A DNA stretch of 64,000 nucleotides, from positions 124,001-188,000 of the forward strand of contig WGME01000002.1 of assembly GCA_016125225.1 (NCBI GenBank), read 5' to 3'. Positions within the stretch are counted from its first letter, which is position 1; each line of letters starts with the position of its first letter. The notes beneath the pieces are model-generated. The model made no database searches and had not been told where the DNA came from. It worked only from the letters and a program-made list of their open reading frames with translations. A program made the position numbers and the translations under genes. This stretch comes from a bacterium. Its GTDB lineage: Bacteria; Planctomycetota; Planctomycetia; Planctomycetales; Planctomycetaceae. Shown here one piece after another: positions 36,742 to 45,542 of the stretch.

Positions 36742-38607
36742 ATGGTTGCCGTGTTTCGCTGCCTGCTGGTTGCCGCGACGTTGTTGTCGCTCTCATCCGT
36801 AACATTCGCGCAAGCCTTACGGCACGATCTGGTCCCCCAGGGCCTGCTCGACCCCAATGGGCAGTACAAACCTCTGCGCACCAAGTTGATCATCCCCGAT
36901 GTCCCGCGTGACGAGGTGATCTGCTTCTGCCTTTACACCACGCACAACCGCATTCTGAAGCTGAGTGCGCAGCTTTACCCCTTGCTGGAAACGGAATCAC
37001 GAACCGTGACTCTGGAAGTCGAACAGAACGGTGCCTGGCAGAAACTGCAATCGGCCGACGTCGATACCCTCGGTTGGCAAGCGATCTTCCGGATTGAGAA
37101 CTGGGATGATGCGCAGCGGGTCAACTATCGCGTTTCGCATTCCGGGGGCTGCCAATACACCGGCATCATTCGCGCGAATCCGAAGGACAAAGACGAAGTC
37201 GTCGTCGGCAATTTCTCCTGCAACTCCAACACCGACCGCAATCTCAAGCCGGATATCATTCAGAACATCAAAGCCCTTGATCCCGATCTCCTCTTCTTCG
37301 CGGGAGATCAAAGTTACGACCACAAGGAACACCTGGCCGCCTGGCTGCAGTTCGGTCGACAGTTCGGCGACATCATCAAGGATCGCCCGACGGTCACCAT
37401 TCCCGATGACCATGATGTCGGCCATCCCAACATCTGGGGCGCCGCCGGCAAGCTCTCGAAGATCCCCGGCAATGCTGATGGTGGTTATGCGATGCCGGTC
37501 GAATACGTCAACATGGTGCAGCGGCAACAGACCGGCCATCTGCCCGATCCGTATGATCCGACGCCGATCCAACGCGGCATCACCGTGTACTACACTGCGC
37601 TCAATGTGGGCGGCATCGACTTCGCGATTATTGAAGACCGCAAGTGGAAAACGGGCCCCGCCGGATTGATCCCCAAGATGGGACCACGCCCGGACCACAT
37701 TAACGATCCGAACTATGATCGACAGGCGGTCGATGTCCCCGAAGCGGAATTGCTCGGTCAACGGCAACTGACGTTCCTCAAGAACTGGGGACTCGAATGG
37801 AATGGCACGGTGATGAAATGCGTGCTGTCACAGACGCCCTTTGCCGGTGCGGCTCACCTGCATGGCGGCAACCGCGATCGACTGCTCGCCGACCTCGATT
37901 CCAACGGCTGGCCGCAAACGGGACGCAACAATGCTTTGAAAGAGATTCGCAAGTCGTACGCGTTCATGATGTCGGGAGATCAGCACCTGTCGACGGTGAT
38001 TCATCATGGCGTGAATAGCTGGGGCGATTCGGGTTGGCAGTTCACTTCGCCATCGATCTGGAATCTCTATGGCCGCGCGTGGGTGCCATTGGAGTTGGCC
38101 GGCGAACGTTATCCCGGCAGTCCGCTGGAATACTCGGGCCGCTATTACGACGGTTTTGGCAACAAACTCACCATGGCCGCCTATGCCAACCCCACGGTTG
38201 AGAATTACCAGGGAACAGGATTCGGCATTGTCCGATTCCGCAAACCAACCCGTGAGATTGTCATGGAATGCTGGCCGCGCTTCGTCGATGTCGCGAAGCC
38301 CGACGCGACGCAATATCCCGGTTGGCCGCTGAAGGTCACTCAGTTCGATAACTACGGCCGCGAAGCGATCGCCTGGTTACCGACATTGAAGCTCACCGGC
38401 ATCAACGATCCGGTGGTGCAGTTGATCGATGAATACAACGGCGATGTCGTTTACACCGTGCGCATCCTCGGCCACGAGTTCACACCGAAGGTCTTCCGCG
38501 AGGGGAATTACACGGTGCGTGTCAGTGATGGCAAGACGACCAAAGAGATCACCGGCATCGAGTCCATCGGCGAAGCGGGCAGTTCGTCGTTGACGGTGGA
38601 ATGGTAA
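36742..38607 (+). CDS. Exported PhoD-like metallophosphatase
   Basis: An exported protein of 621 residues, with a signal peptide (MVAVFRCLLVAATLLSLSSVTFAQA, given as MVAVFRCLLVAA and LSSVTFAQA). It belongs to the PhoD-like calcineurin-fold phosphatase group: VGNFSCNSN near the first metal site, the DLLFFAGDQSYDH metal motif, VTIPDDHDVGHPN (the DDHD-x-x-x-N version), and MSGDQHLSTVIHHG near the end of the catalytic part. A beta C-terminal extension follows. PhoD enzymes cleave phosphodiesters and monoesters in the periplasm using Ca/Fe. Single gene; it is followed directly by the palindromic element at 38609. ATG at 36742 is preferred over an in-frame TTG two codons upstream. Confidence 0.85.
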   Translation: MVAVFRCLLVAATLLSLSSVTFAQALRHDLVPQGLLDPNGQYKPLRTKLIIPDVPRDEVICFCLYTTHNRILKLSAQLYPLLETESRTVTLEVEQNGAWQKLQSADVDTLGWQAIFRIENWDDAQRVNYRVSHSGGCQYTGIIRANPKDKDEVVVGNFSCNSNTDRNLKPDIIQNIKALDPDLLFFAGDQSYDHKEHLAAWLQFGRQFGDIIKDRPTVTIPDDHDVGHPNIWGAAGKLSKIPGNADGGYAMPVEYVNMVQRQQTGHLPDPYDPTPIQRGITVYYTALNVGGIDFAIIEDRKWKTGPAGLIPKMGPRPDHINDPNYDRQAVDVPEAELLGQRQLTFLKNWGLEWNGTVMKCVLSQTPFAGAAHLHGGNRDRLLADLDSNGWPQTGRNNALKEIRKSYAFMMSGDQHLSTVIHHGVNSWGDSGWQFTSPSIWNLYGRAWVPLELAGERYPGSPLEYSGRYYDGFGNKLTMAAYANPTVENYQGTGFGIVRFRKPTREIVMECWPRFVDVAKPDATQYPGWPLKVTQFDNYGREAIAWLPTLKLTGINDPVVQLIDEYNGDVVYTVRILGHEFTPKVFREGNYTVRVSDGKTTKEITGIESIGEAGSSSLTVEW

Positions 38608-38608
38608 T

Positions 38609-38696
38609 CATTTAGCCCCCCGTTGCTCGCAACGGGGGGTGTACTCCTCGTTCATCAACCACATGCCCCCGGTTGCGAGCAACCGGGGGCTAAATG
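38609..38696. repeat. Intact CATTTAGCC palindromic element (two hairpins)
   Basis: The element has perfect 12-bp terminal inverted repeats, CATTTAGCCCCC (38609-38620) and GGGGGCTAAATG (38685-38696). Inside are two perfect hairpins: CCCCCCGTTG/CAACGGGGGG and GCCCCCGGTTG/CAACCGGGGGC, each with a 4-base loop, spaced by about 25 bp. It lies between two convergent genes and may also work as their terminator. The second hairpin matches that within metG (4523-4550) almost base for base. Confidence 0.85.
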
Positions 38697-38699
38697 GTT

Positions 38700-39524
38700 T
38701 CACGACGGAATCCACAACGCCGGGGCTGCGGCAGTGTTGCCTGCGGAACCAATGCGCCGGGCCTTCAATCGCACATAGGGCGGGATGAAGCGACCTCGGT
38801 GACCGAAATGACCCGGTGCCGATTCGGGATTTGCGCGGTAGGGTTCCCGCAGATCCTCAATCACAAATCCGGAACGACACAGTTCCCCGACAAGTTGGTC
38901 CCAGCGATGCAGATACTCCGTGGTCCCGGCTTCGCGATACGAGCGGTCCCGCACTTCAGGTAAGGCTTCGTTCCGGTAGTATTCCAGGCCGATGACATAG
39001 CGGTCACGAATGTCACGATGCGTCACCTGCAGGCAGGTGGGTTGCTTGTGCTGGCTGATGTACAACCCGCCCGGCCGAGTGACACGGGCAATCTCGCGGT
39101 ACACGGCGGCAATGTCCGGGATATAACACGTACTCACCGGTTGATGAACAATGTCAAATGTCGCGTCGGCAAGCATCGCCATGTTGTCCATCGAACCTTC
39201 GATGGTGCGAACCGTCAGGCCCCGCTTCTCGGCTTCCCGCGTGTCAAGTTGCAACATGCCGGGGCTGAGATCTATCACGGTGACGCGTGCCCCTGCGACG
39301 GCATACAGAATCGATTGCCACCCCCCGGCGGCGGCAAGGCACAAGACATCCTGCCCGACAACCGACTTGGGCAACCAGCCGCGACCATCCAATGTACTGA
39401 GTGGGTCGCGGCACTCTTCATCGGTGGCGACATGCGAAAACGGGCTGCCTTCCGACAGCCGATTCCACGCGGCTTTGTTCGTACGCTGATACGTGTCTTC
39501 CGTGGTCATCGAGGTATGACTCAC
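38700..39524 (-). CDS. Class I SAM-dependent methyltransferase
   Basis: A 274-residue cytoplasmic methyltransferase with Rossmann fold. The SAM-binding part shows VLCLAAAGGWQSILYA (a variant of the glycine-rich motif I), VTVIDLSPGML (acidic end of strand 2), EGSMDNMAMLADATFDIVHQP (motif of strand 4, in parts) and IARVTRPGGLYISQ (motif III). The target is unknown; general resemblance is to UbiE/methyltransf_11 proteins. Its ATG overlaps the stop of the 384-residue gene upstream (ATGA), so the two are translationally coupled. A substrate linked with that partner is inferred. Its 3' end is next to the palindromic element at 38609. Confidence 0.85.
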   Translation of the reverse strand: MSHTSMTTEDTYQRTNKAAWNRLSEGSPFSHVATDEECRDPLSTLDGRGWLPKSVVGQDVLCLAAAGGWQSILYAVAGARVTVIDLSPGMLQLDTREAEKRGLTVRTIEGSMDNMAMLADATFDIVHQPVSTCYIPDIAAVYREIARVTRPGGLYISQHKQPTCLQVTHRDIRDRYVIGLEYYRNEALPEVRDRSYREAGTTEYLHRWDQLVGELCRSGFVIEDLREPYRANPESAPGHFGHRGRFIPPYVRLKARRIGSAGNTAAAPALWIPS

Positions 39525-40675
39525 TTCGCCTGCAGCAGCGCGGCGGTGAAGGTCACCAGGTCGCCCCGGGCTTCGGCGGTCCGTTCCAGCACATCGAACC
39601 GGCCCGCCTTTTCGCAGAGTTCCGCGAAGGCCGCCGAGAATTCATCATCGCCTGAAAGCAGGTGTTCCTCCGCGATCGGCAGGGCATCGGCAAACCGGTC
39701 GACTCGCACCAGCAGGTCAACTAGCACGTAGGCAATCATCGCTTTGTCTTGTGCGTCGGGTTCCTGCTGCAACTGACGCTGAAAGTATTCAAAAGCAGCA
39801 TCAGTATGTTCATTGAGCAGGAAATTGAAGAACTGGATATGGGCCGGGTAATAATCCTGAAACGGTGGTTCCCCGGCATACTGGAACTGGCTCGACAGAT
39901 GCGAACCGTATTCGGCCAGATCGCGTGCCAACGCCAACTCGGGCACGCCGGGCGATAACGAACGGGCAAACCGCGTGGTGGCATTCAAGTGAGAGACATC
40001 GATGTGATAGTTGTTATCGTCAAAGAGCCAGTCGCGACCGGTGATCAGTTCCCGCAGCGACTTCATCGGCGGAGCAAAGGGCATCCGCTGCTGCACTTCG
40101 CGTTGCACATTCGACATCAGGTCGGCGTGCAGGGTGCGCACCATCGCGGCGGCACACTTGGCACGGTCTTCGGGACTCAAGCGGGCAAAGCTCTGATCCA
40201 ACGCCGTGATCGTGCTGCAGGTGCCATGCGTGGCCAGCATGATTTCAACACCCTTCACGGGATGAACCCCCTTGAACAACGCGAGTTCCAGGAGTTCTTC
40301 CGATTCCGGTGTCGATTCCCGTGGCAAGGGATACTTGTCGAGCGCGTCGCGAACAGGTTCGGGTTCTCGAATGGCATGGAAATAGAGATGAGCCTGGCTC
40401 AGCTTGCCTGCGGTAATCAGCAGTTGGCCCACTTCACGGGCGGCTTCCATGTAAGACCGCTCGAATTCGTCGCGGCGTTCCTGCGGCACATCTTCCAGCG
40501 ACGTCGGCTTGTTGAGCGGCAGCCCCATTTCGCTCTTTTTACGCAGGCAGAGGGCATCGAACAGCTTGTGATAGTCTTGCCGTTCCCGCAATTCGCTCAG
40601 CAAGCTGTCAACCAGTTGAGTCCGTCCGCCGGAGCTGAGTTGGGTTCGCAGATTTTCGCAGGTCGAAATCGACAT
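39521..40675 (-). CDS. Conserved helical (TPR-like) protein of unknown function
   Basis: A 384-residue protein predicted to be almost wholly alpha-helical, without signal peptide. The C-terminal 130 residues look like degenerate TPR or HEAT-type helices (FFNFLLNEHTDAAFEYFQRQL, RVDRFADALPIAEEHLLSG, in part). The N-terminal part includes VDSLLSELRERQDYHKLFDAL, typical of small helical bundles, and ATHGTCSTITALDQS with one Cys. I do not recognise a named family. It lies between the PSP1 gene (27 bp upstream) and a coupled methyltransferase gene, so the three are probably one transcription unit. Confidence 0.7.
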   Translation of the reverse strand: MSISTCENLRTQLSSGGRTQLVDSLLSELRERQDYHKLFDALCLRKKSEMGLPLNKPTSLEDVPQERRDEFERSYMEAAREVGQLLITAGKLSQAHLYFHAIREPEPVRDALDKYPLPRESTPESEELLELALFKGVHPVKGVEIMLATHGTCSTITALDQSFARLSPEDRAKCAAAMVRTLHADLMSNVQREVQQRMPFAPPMKSLRELITGRDWLFDDNNYHIDVSHLNATTRFARSLSPGVPELALARDLAEYGSHLSSQFQYAGEPPFQDYYPAHIQFFNFLLNEHTDAAFEYFQRQLQQEPDAQDKAMIAYVLVDLLVRVDRFADALPIAEEHLLSGDDEFSAAFAELCEKAGRFDVLERTAEARGDLVTFTAALLQAK

Positions 40676-40702
40676 TGTCGAACTATTCCTGTCTCTGAAA
40701 CG

Positions 40703-41224
40703 TTATTCGTTATGACAGCCGCAGCCGCCGGAACCACAACCGCCACTGGACGGCAAAGTGACCAAGCCCTCGGCGGCCACGGGTTGCACCTCGATCAGGC
40801 CGAGTCCCGCCGCCGCCGCTTGCAAGGCGAGATTGGTGGTCGCGGGACCGCGCTCGGTTAGCACGTAGAGAATCTGTTTCTCGCCGTCGAGTGTCCATTC
40901 GATGTCGATCAGGTCGAGGTCGAGTTGCCACTCAGCGATGCGGGCCAGCCATTGCGGGAATTCGGCCTCAGCCCGTTCCCGTCCGCGGTTCGCTGAGGCG
41001 AAGTCCTCCGCGTGAGCTGCACGAATTATGGTAAACTCGGTAGTGTCATCGGGACTGGTTGTCAGTGGCCGGGCTCGTTCCAGCACGCTGCCGATCTGCA
41101 GACCACGGTGCGTTTGCACCACGACCGACTGTTGCCGTTCCAGCACCATGTCGGCCGGTGCCGCACAGCGGGCGACTTCGGGAACCTGACCATATCGAAC
41201 CAACCAGCGAGATATCATTGCCAT
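40703..41224 (-). CDS. PSP1-domain protein (RicT-like) with Cys-rich tail
   Basis: A protein of 173 residues with a PSP1 C-terminal domain, the family that includes RicT/YaaT, a subunit of the iron-sulfur Ric complex affecting RNase Y and phosphorelay in Bacillus. The domain is visible as LVRYGQVPEVARCAAP, VVVQTHRGLQIGSVLE and QLDLDLIDIEWTLDGEKQILYVL (last two segments partly shown). The C-terminus ends GGCGSGGCGCHNE, a Cys-rich tail that could bind metal, as in other planctomycete PSP1 proteins. The start at 41224 has an AGGA site 7 nt away. A role in RNA processing in planctomycetes is inference. Confidence 0.8.
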   Translation of the reverse strand: MAMISRWLVRYGQVPEVARCAAPADMVLERQQSVVVQTHRGLQIGSVLERARPLTTSPDDTTEFTIIRAAHAEDFASANRGRERAEAEFPQWLARIAEWQLDLDLIDIEWTLDGEKQILYVLTERGPATTNLALQAAAAGLGLIEVQPVAAEGLVTLPSSGGCGSGGCGCHNE

Positions 41225-41381
41225 TCGCGATCCTGCAGGGGAGAGCCCTCCAGTATCAAATGTCGGAGTCTTGAGGGCAAGTGAGTCGTCTCTCACGCAA
41301 AACACAGGAAAGTTACGACCGGGCAACCTTACGGACCGTTAGAATTCGGCGATCATAGCCAATCGTCGTTGGGGAGCTGAA

Positions 41382-42065
41382 ATGCCGATGCAAATTCTGG
41401 TCATCGAGGATGACCCCGTGATCGGGAAGACATTAGTCAAAGGCTTTACCGAAGCCGGGCACCGGTGCGACTGGGTCCAGGATGGCATCGCCGGAACCGC
41501 CGAGGCACTCCGGCAACAGGCGGATGTCATTATTCTCGACCAGATGCTGCCCCAGCGGACCGGTCAGGAAATCCTCAAGGAAATCCGTTCCCGCGGGGTC
41601 ATGTGCCCGGTCATCATGCTGACGGCATTAGGTGGGCTCAACGATCGCGTGCAGGGGCTCAACCACGGTGCCGACGATTATATTGTCAAACCGTTCGACT
41701 TTGCCGAGCTGATGGCCCGCATGCACGCCGTGGTCCGCCGGACTCAGACCCGTCCCACGCCCTTGTTAAAGGTGGGGGATATTGCCCTCGATCTGACCTC
41801 ACGGCGGGTGACACGGCAGGGTGTCGATATCGATCTCACGCCGATTGAATTCAGCCTGCTGGAACTTCTGCTGCGCTATGCGGGGCAGGTGGTGACTCGT
41901 AAGATGTTGTGCGAGCACGTCTGGGGATTCAACTGGGATGGTACCACCAACGTGATTGAGGTGCATATGAATCGGCTGCGTGGCAAACTGGATCGCGGTC
42001 GCGATAATTCAGCGATCCAGACCGTGCGAGGCCGAGGCTATGCGATTCCTGCAGTACCTGAGTAG
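41382..42065 (+). CDS. OmpR/PhoB-family response regulator
   Basis: A 227-residue two-component response regulator. The receiver domain (1-118) shows the acidic pair in VIEDDP (Asp10, Asp11), phospho-acceptor Asp53 in VIILDQMLPQ, and Lys103 in YIVKPFDF. The winged-helix DNA-binding domain (about 130-225) has TPIEFSLLELLLRYAGQVVTR and the C-terminal IEVHMNRLRGKLDRG. It therefore activates or represses promoters when phosphorylated. The start at 41382 follows GGGAG at 6 nt. The histidine kinase gene starts inside its last 26 bases, so the two are a coupled pair. The signal and targets cannot be read from the sequence. Confidence 0.93.
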   Translation: MPMQILVIEDDPVIGKTLVKGFTEAGHRCDWVQDGIAGTAEALRQQADVIILDQMLPQRTGQEILKEIRSRGVMCPVIMLTALGGLNDRVQGLNHGADDYIVKPFDFAELMARMHAVVRRTQTRPTPLLKVGDIALDLTSRRVTRQGVDIDLTPIEFSLLELLLRYAGQVVTRKMLCEHVWGFNWDGTTNVIEVHMNRLRGKLDRGRDNSAIQTVRGRGYAIPAVPE

Positions 42066-43467
42066 AAATTTCCGCACGCTGCGCTTGCGGCTGATGCTCT
42101 GGAACACACTGGTCGTCTTGATTGCCGTGCTCGGTGCCCTGCTCTTTGTGCGCGAAGGTTTGCGGTTCTACCTGCTGTCAGAAGCCGATGTCGTGCTGAA
42201 CGACGAAGCCAAAGAACTGCTGCTCGCCATCGAGCGTTGGCATCCCGATCAGGCACAAATTATCGCTGAAATGCAGCAGAAGGCGTCCGGGCATGCCGAC
42301 CGGAAGTGGTTTATCCGCTGGCTCTCGCCCAACCGCGACGAAACGATCTGGTCCAGCGACAATGCTCCCGAGATGCCGCTGAACACACTGGCCTTCTCAT
42401 TGGGTGACCACCGGGTCTGGGTGTCAGACACGCATCGGTGTGTCGAGCGCAAACTGAACCATCCGCGTCGGCCGAGCTACTATGTGCGGGTCGGCATGCC
42501 CACCCATTTCGTGCAGGATGACGTGGCCAAGTTCACACGGATCGCCGTCCCCGTGGCCCTGGCGATTTTCCTGTTGGCTCCACTGGGCGGCTACTTCCTG
42601 TCAGAGCAAGCCGTCCATCCGCTGCAACGACTCATTCGCACCACAGAACGCTTGCGTCCCAGCAAATTGAATGAACGTCTGGAAGTCCGTGGCGTGGGTG
42701 ATGAACTCGATCAACTCGCCGCCAAAATCAATAACTTTCTCGATCAGATTGCCGCCCACTTGCGAGAACACCGCGACTTTGTGGCCAATGCCGCCCATGA
42801 ACTCCGCTCGCCATTGGCGGCCATTCTGAGTTCCGTCGAGGTGGCACTCGACAAATCCCGGTCGCCCGAAGAGTACCAGGAACTGCTCTACTCGATCGAT
42901 GATGAGTGTCGTCATCTCAGCCAGTTGGTGAACCAGTTACTGCAACTGGCCGAAAGTGAATCGGAGAACCAGAAGCCGAACCATGTGATCGTGGACCTCT
43001 CGGAACTCGTCCATAAGGCCGAGGAAATGTTCGGCCCGGTGGCTGAAGAACGTCAGGTCAAACTGGTCTGCGAAACCCAAGGAACGACCAAGGTTCTCGG
43101 TGATCGTCAGCAACTCCGGCAGGTGATCACGAACCTCATCGACAATGCGATCAAGTTCACTCTGCCAAACGGCGAAGTGCGAATCATCGCCCGGGATATC
43201 CCCGAAGAACACATGGTGGAAGTGACCGTCAGCGATACCGGTGTCGGAATTCCTGCCGTTGATTTGCCTCGGATTTTCGAACGTTTCTATCAGGTCGACC
43301 GTTCCCGTTCACGGATGGGGGCTCCTCGGGGGAATGGCCTGGGCTTGAGCATCTGTGAAGCGATTGTGCAGAAGCATCACGGCACTTTGACCGTGGAAAG
43401 TCAGATCAATATCGGCACCACGTTCAAACTGCGTATACCCGCGCAGTTCGCCGCACGTTTGATGTAG
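42040..43467 (+). CDS. Sensor histidine kinase
   Basis: A 475-residue membrane histidine kinase. Two membrane helices (about 21-37 and 168-187) bracket a 130-residue periplasmic sensor region. A HAMP-like linker follows (188-240), then HisKA with RDFVANAAHELRSPLAAI (phospho-acceptor His253), and HATPase_c with the N box NLIDNAIKF, G1 box VSDTGVGIP and G2 box GNGLGLSICEAI. It phosphorylates the response regulator encoded just before it; the genes overlap by 26 nt. The start at 42040 is the first Met giving a normal N-terminus. The periplasmic ligand is unknown. Confidence 0.93.
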   Translation: MRFLQYLSRNFRTLRLRLMLWNTLVVLIAVLGALLFVREGLRFYLLSEADVVLNDEAKELLLAIERWHPDQAQIIAEMQQKASGHADRKWFIRWLSPNRDETIWSSDNAPEMPLNTLAFSLGDHRVWVSDTHRCVERKLNHPRRPSYYVRVGMPTHFVQDDVAKFTRIAVPVALAIFLLAPLGGYFLSEQAVHPLQRLIRTTERLRPSKLNERLEVRGVGDELDQLAAKINNFLDQIAAHLREHRDFVANAAHELRSPLAAILSSVEVALDKSRSPEEYQELLYSIDDECRHLSQLVNQLLQLAESESENQKPNHVIVDLSELVHKAEEMFGPVAEERQVKLVCETQGTTKVLGDRQQLRQVITNLIDNAIKFTLPNGEVRIIARDIPEEHMVEVTVSDTGVGIPAVDLPRIFERFYQVDRSRSRMGAPRGNGLGLSICEAIVQKHHGTLTVESQINIGTTFKLRIPAQFAARLM

Positions 43468-43692
43468 TCTCCCCCGGTATGCTCCCTGCTGACCTGGATA
43501 ACCACTCCGTTCGCAACAACTCCCTATCCTTAGTGAACAAGTCTGCAAAGACGAACTACGACGGCAAAAACGGCGGCCTGGCCTCTCGCTTTGACTGGCA
43601 GGCTGAACTATGTTGACGGTGGCGGTTCGTCACATCAGGGCCAATTGTGCGGATCGTAACGATGGCCCTTGATTTTCGGATAAAGGCAGATC

Positions 43693-44967
43693 ATGCGACG
43701 TCAGCACACTTATGCATTAGTTTTCATGGCTGCCCTGGCCGCCCCCATCACCTTGCCCAGTTGTATCACCACCACGCGCGTGGCGACGGGGTTCAGCCAA
43801 CCGGTCTATGCCTCCGCTCCGAAAGCTGACTTCGGCCGCTTGTTCGTCGTGGAAAAAGCGGGTCGCATCTGGCTGCTTAATCTCAGCAGTGGTGCCAAGA
43901 GTTCGTTTCTGGATATCCGACCGCTGGTCAGTACGGTCAGCGAACAGGGTTTGCTGGGACTTGCGTTTCATCCCAACTTTTCCAGCAATCGGATTTTCTA
44001 TGTGAATTACACGGCGACCGACGGTGCCACGAATGTGGTCGAGTATCATGCTCAAGCGAGTAATCTTGATGTGGCCGACCCGGCTTCCGCCCGGCTGCTG
44101 CTCCGGATTCCGCAACCACAAACGAATCACAATGGCGGCTGGCTCGGCTTCAGTCCCCGCGATGACGCCCAACTTTACATCGCCGTCGGTGATGGCGGCG
44201 GGGGCAACGATGACGACACCGGCCACACGCTCGGCACCGGCAATGCCCAGGACATCGACGCCAACCTGCTCGGCAAGATCCTGAAGATTTACCCCGTGGG
44301 CGACGACTTCCCGGCTGACCCGGACAAGAACTACGTCATCCCGGCGAACAACCCGTTCGTGGGCATTCCCGGTGATGATGAAATCTGGGCCTATGGCCTG
44401 CGGAATCCCTGGCGGAACAGCTTTGACCGTCAGACCGGCGACTTGTGGATCGGGGACGTAGGTCAAGACACGCGGGAAGAAATCAACTTCCAGATCACGA
44501 GCAGCATGGGGGGCGAAAACTACGGGTGGCGATTACGCGAAGGAGCCATCGCCAACCCCACGCCGGGCATTGGTGGTCCGCAGCCTCCGGGCAATGTCGA
44601 ACCATTGTACGACTATGCTCATGGAGTCGGTCAGTTCCAGGGCAAGTCGGTCATCGGAGGGTATGTTTACCGTGGCCCCATGCCCGAACTGCAAGGCAAG
44701 TATTTCTTCGCCGACTATGTGAATCAGAAAGTCTGGTCGCTCACGCGCACCGGCAGTACCTTCACCGACCTGACCGATTGGACCAAAGACTTCCAACCCG
44801 ATCAGGGCAGCATCGGCGGAGTCAGTTCCTTTGCAGAGGATGCGTCCGGCAACCTTTTCATTCTCGATATCGACGGCGAGATTTTTCAGATCGTCAAATC
44901 GAATCCCTTGGCCAAGACCGTTAGCACGGTGCAACGGAGCGTGTCGCGTGTGCTGGGCCGAAAATGA
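43693..44967 (+). CDS. Exported PQQ-dependent sugar dehydrogenase-like protein
   Basis: An exported six-bladed propeller of 424 residues, in the soluble glucose/sorbosone dehydrogenase (Gdh/Yli-type) family. A signal peptide (ending near ITLPSC, which could be a lipobox, Cys at about 22) is followed by TRVATGFSQPVYA, RLFVVEKAGRIWL, EQGLLGLAFHP (a strong family motif), NHNGGWLGFSP with the catalytic-type His, YGLRNPWRNSFD, WIGDVGQDTREE, and GGYVYRG. Members oxidise sugars with PQQ and Ca in the periplasm; substrate is not readable. The gene is preceded by AAAGGCAG and convergent, 18 bp apart, with a small lipoprotein gene. Confidence 0.88.
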   Translation: MRRQHTYALVFMAALAAPITLPSCITTTRVATGFSQPVYASAPKADFGRLFVVEKAGRIWLLNLSSGAKSSFLDIRPLVSTVSEQGLLGLAFHPNFSSNRIFYVNYTATDGATNVVEYHAQASNLDVADPASARLLLRIPQPQTNHNGGWLGFSPRDDAQLYIAVGDGGGGNDDDTGHTLGTGNAQDIDANLLGKILKIYPVGDDFPADPDKNYVIPANNPFVGIPGDDEIWAYGLRNPWRNSFDRQTGDLWIGDVGQDTREEINFQITSSMGGENYGWRLREGAIANPTPGIGGPQPPGNVEPLYDYAHGVGQFQGKSVIGGYVYRGPMPELQGKYFFADYVNQKVWSLTRTGSTFTDLTDWTKDFQPDQGSIGGVSSFAEDASGNLFILDIDGEIFQIVKSNPLAKTVSTVQRSVSRVLGRK

Positions 44968-44985
44968 CCCGAGGCACATCGCCGA

Positions 44986-45531
44986 TCAACGTTGATGTTC
45001 GGAGCAGTTGAGCACAATCTGATAGTTGCCTTCGGCATCCTGGAAGGTATGGGCATCGATCAGGCCGTAGTTGCTTTTCCAGGCGTATTCCAGCGCGAAT
45101 CCCGACAGTGGCTGGCTGGAGTCCTCGTTGCTATTGCCTGACTGGGATGTTCCAAAGCGGCCCCGGTAGCTGTGATTCGAACCCCGACGTTCACTCCGTC
45201 CTGTAACGACGCCCCCTCGCTGATCGATGATGGTCAGCGTCTGCGTATGAATCTTTTCGAGCAGGCTGTCCGTTGTCTCGGAGCGTCCATGAATTTCGCC
45301 ATAGAACGACTGTTTCACAAACCCGTCGCCTCCGTGACCATGTCCGCCCGCCGTGTGGCCACTGTTCTTCCCGCGCCATTCCTCGTCTGAGACCGTGTGC
45401 ATGGCCTGATCGGTGATCAGTTTGGGAAGCCCCGAGTCAGCCCAGCGGGGACGTTGGCAACCAGTCACTACGATTGCCAGCGCAATCCAAGCCATCCAAC
45501 AACGAGCACCACGGACATCGCAAAAAACCAT
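44986..45531 (-). CDS. Small lipoprotein of unknown function
   Basis: A 181-residue lipoprotein. The N-terminus has a hydrophobic stretch and lipobox, ALAIVVTGCQ, with lipid Cys at about residue 25. The middle is Gly/His-rich (SGHTAGGHGHGGDGF), possibly metal-binding or just flexible, followed by Ser/Gly/Arg-rich sequence and a beta-type C-terminal part (ALEYAWKSNYGLIDAHTF, YQIVLNCSE). I do not recognise a family. It is 11 bp downstream of the DUF6941 gene and probably in one operon with it. Confidence 0.65.
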   Translation of the reverse strand: MVFCDVRGARCWMAWIALAIVVTGCQRPRWADSGLPKLITDQAMHTVSDEEWRGKNSGHTAGGHGHGGDGFVKQSFYGEIHGRSETTDSLLEKIHTQTLTIIDQRGGVVTGRSERRGSNHSYRGRFGTSQSGNSNEDSSQPLSGFALEYAWKSNYGLIDAHTFQDAEGNYQIVLNCSEHQR

Positions 45532-45542
45532 GGCAACCTCGT

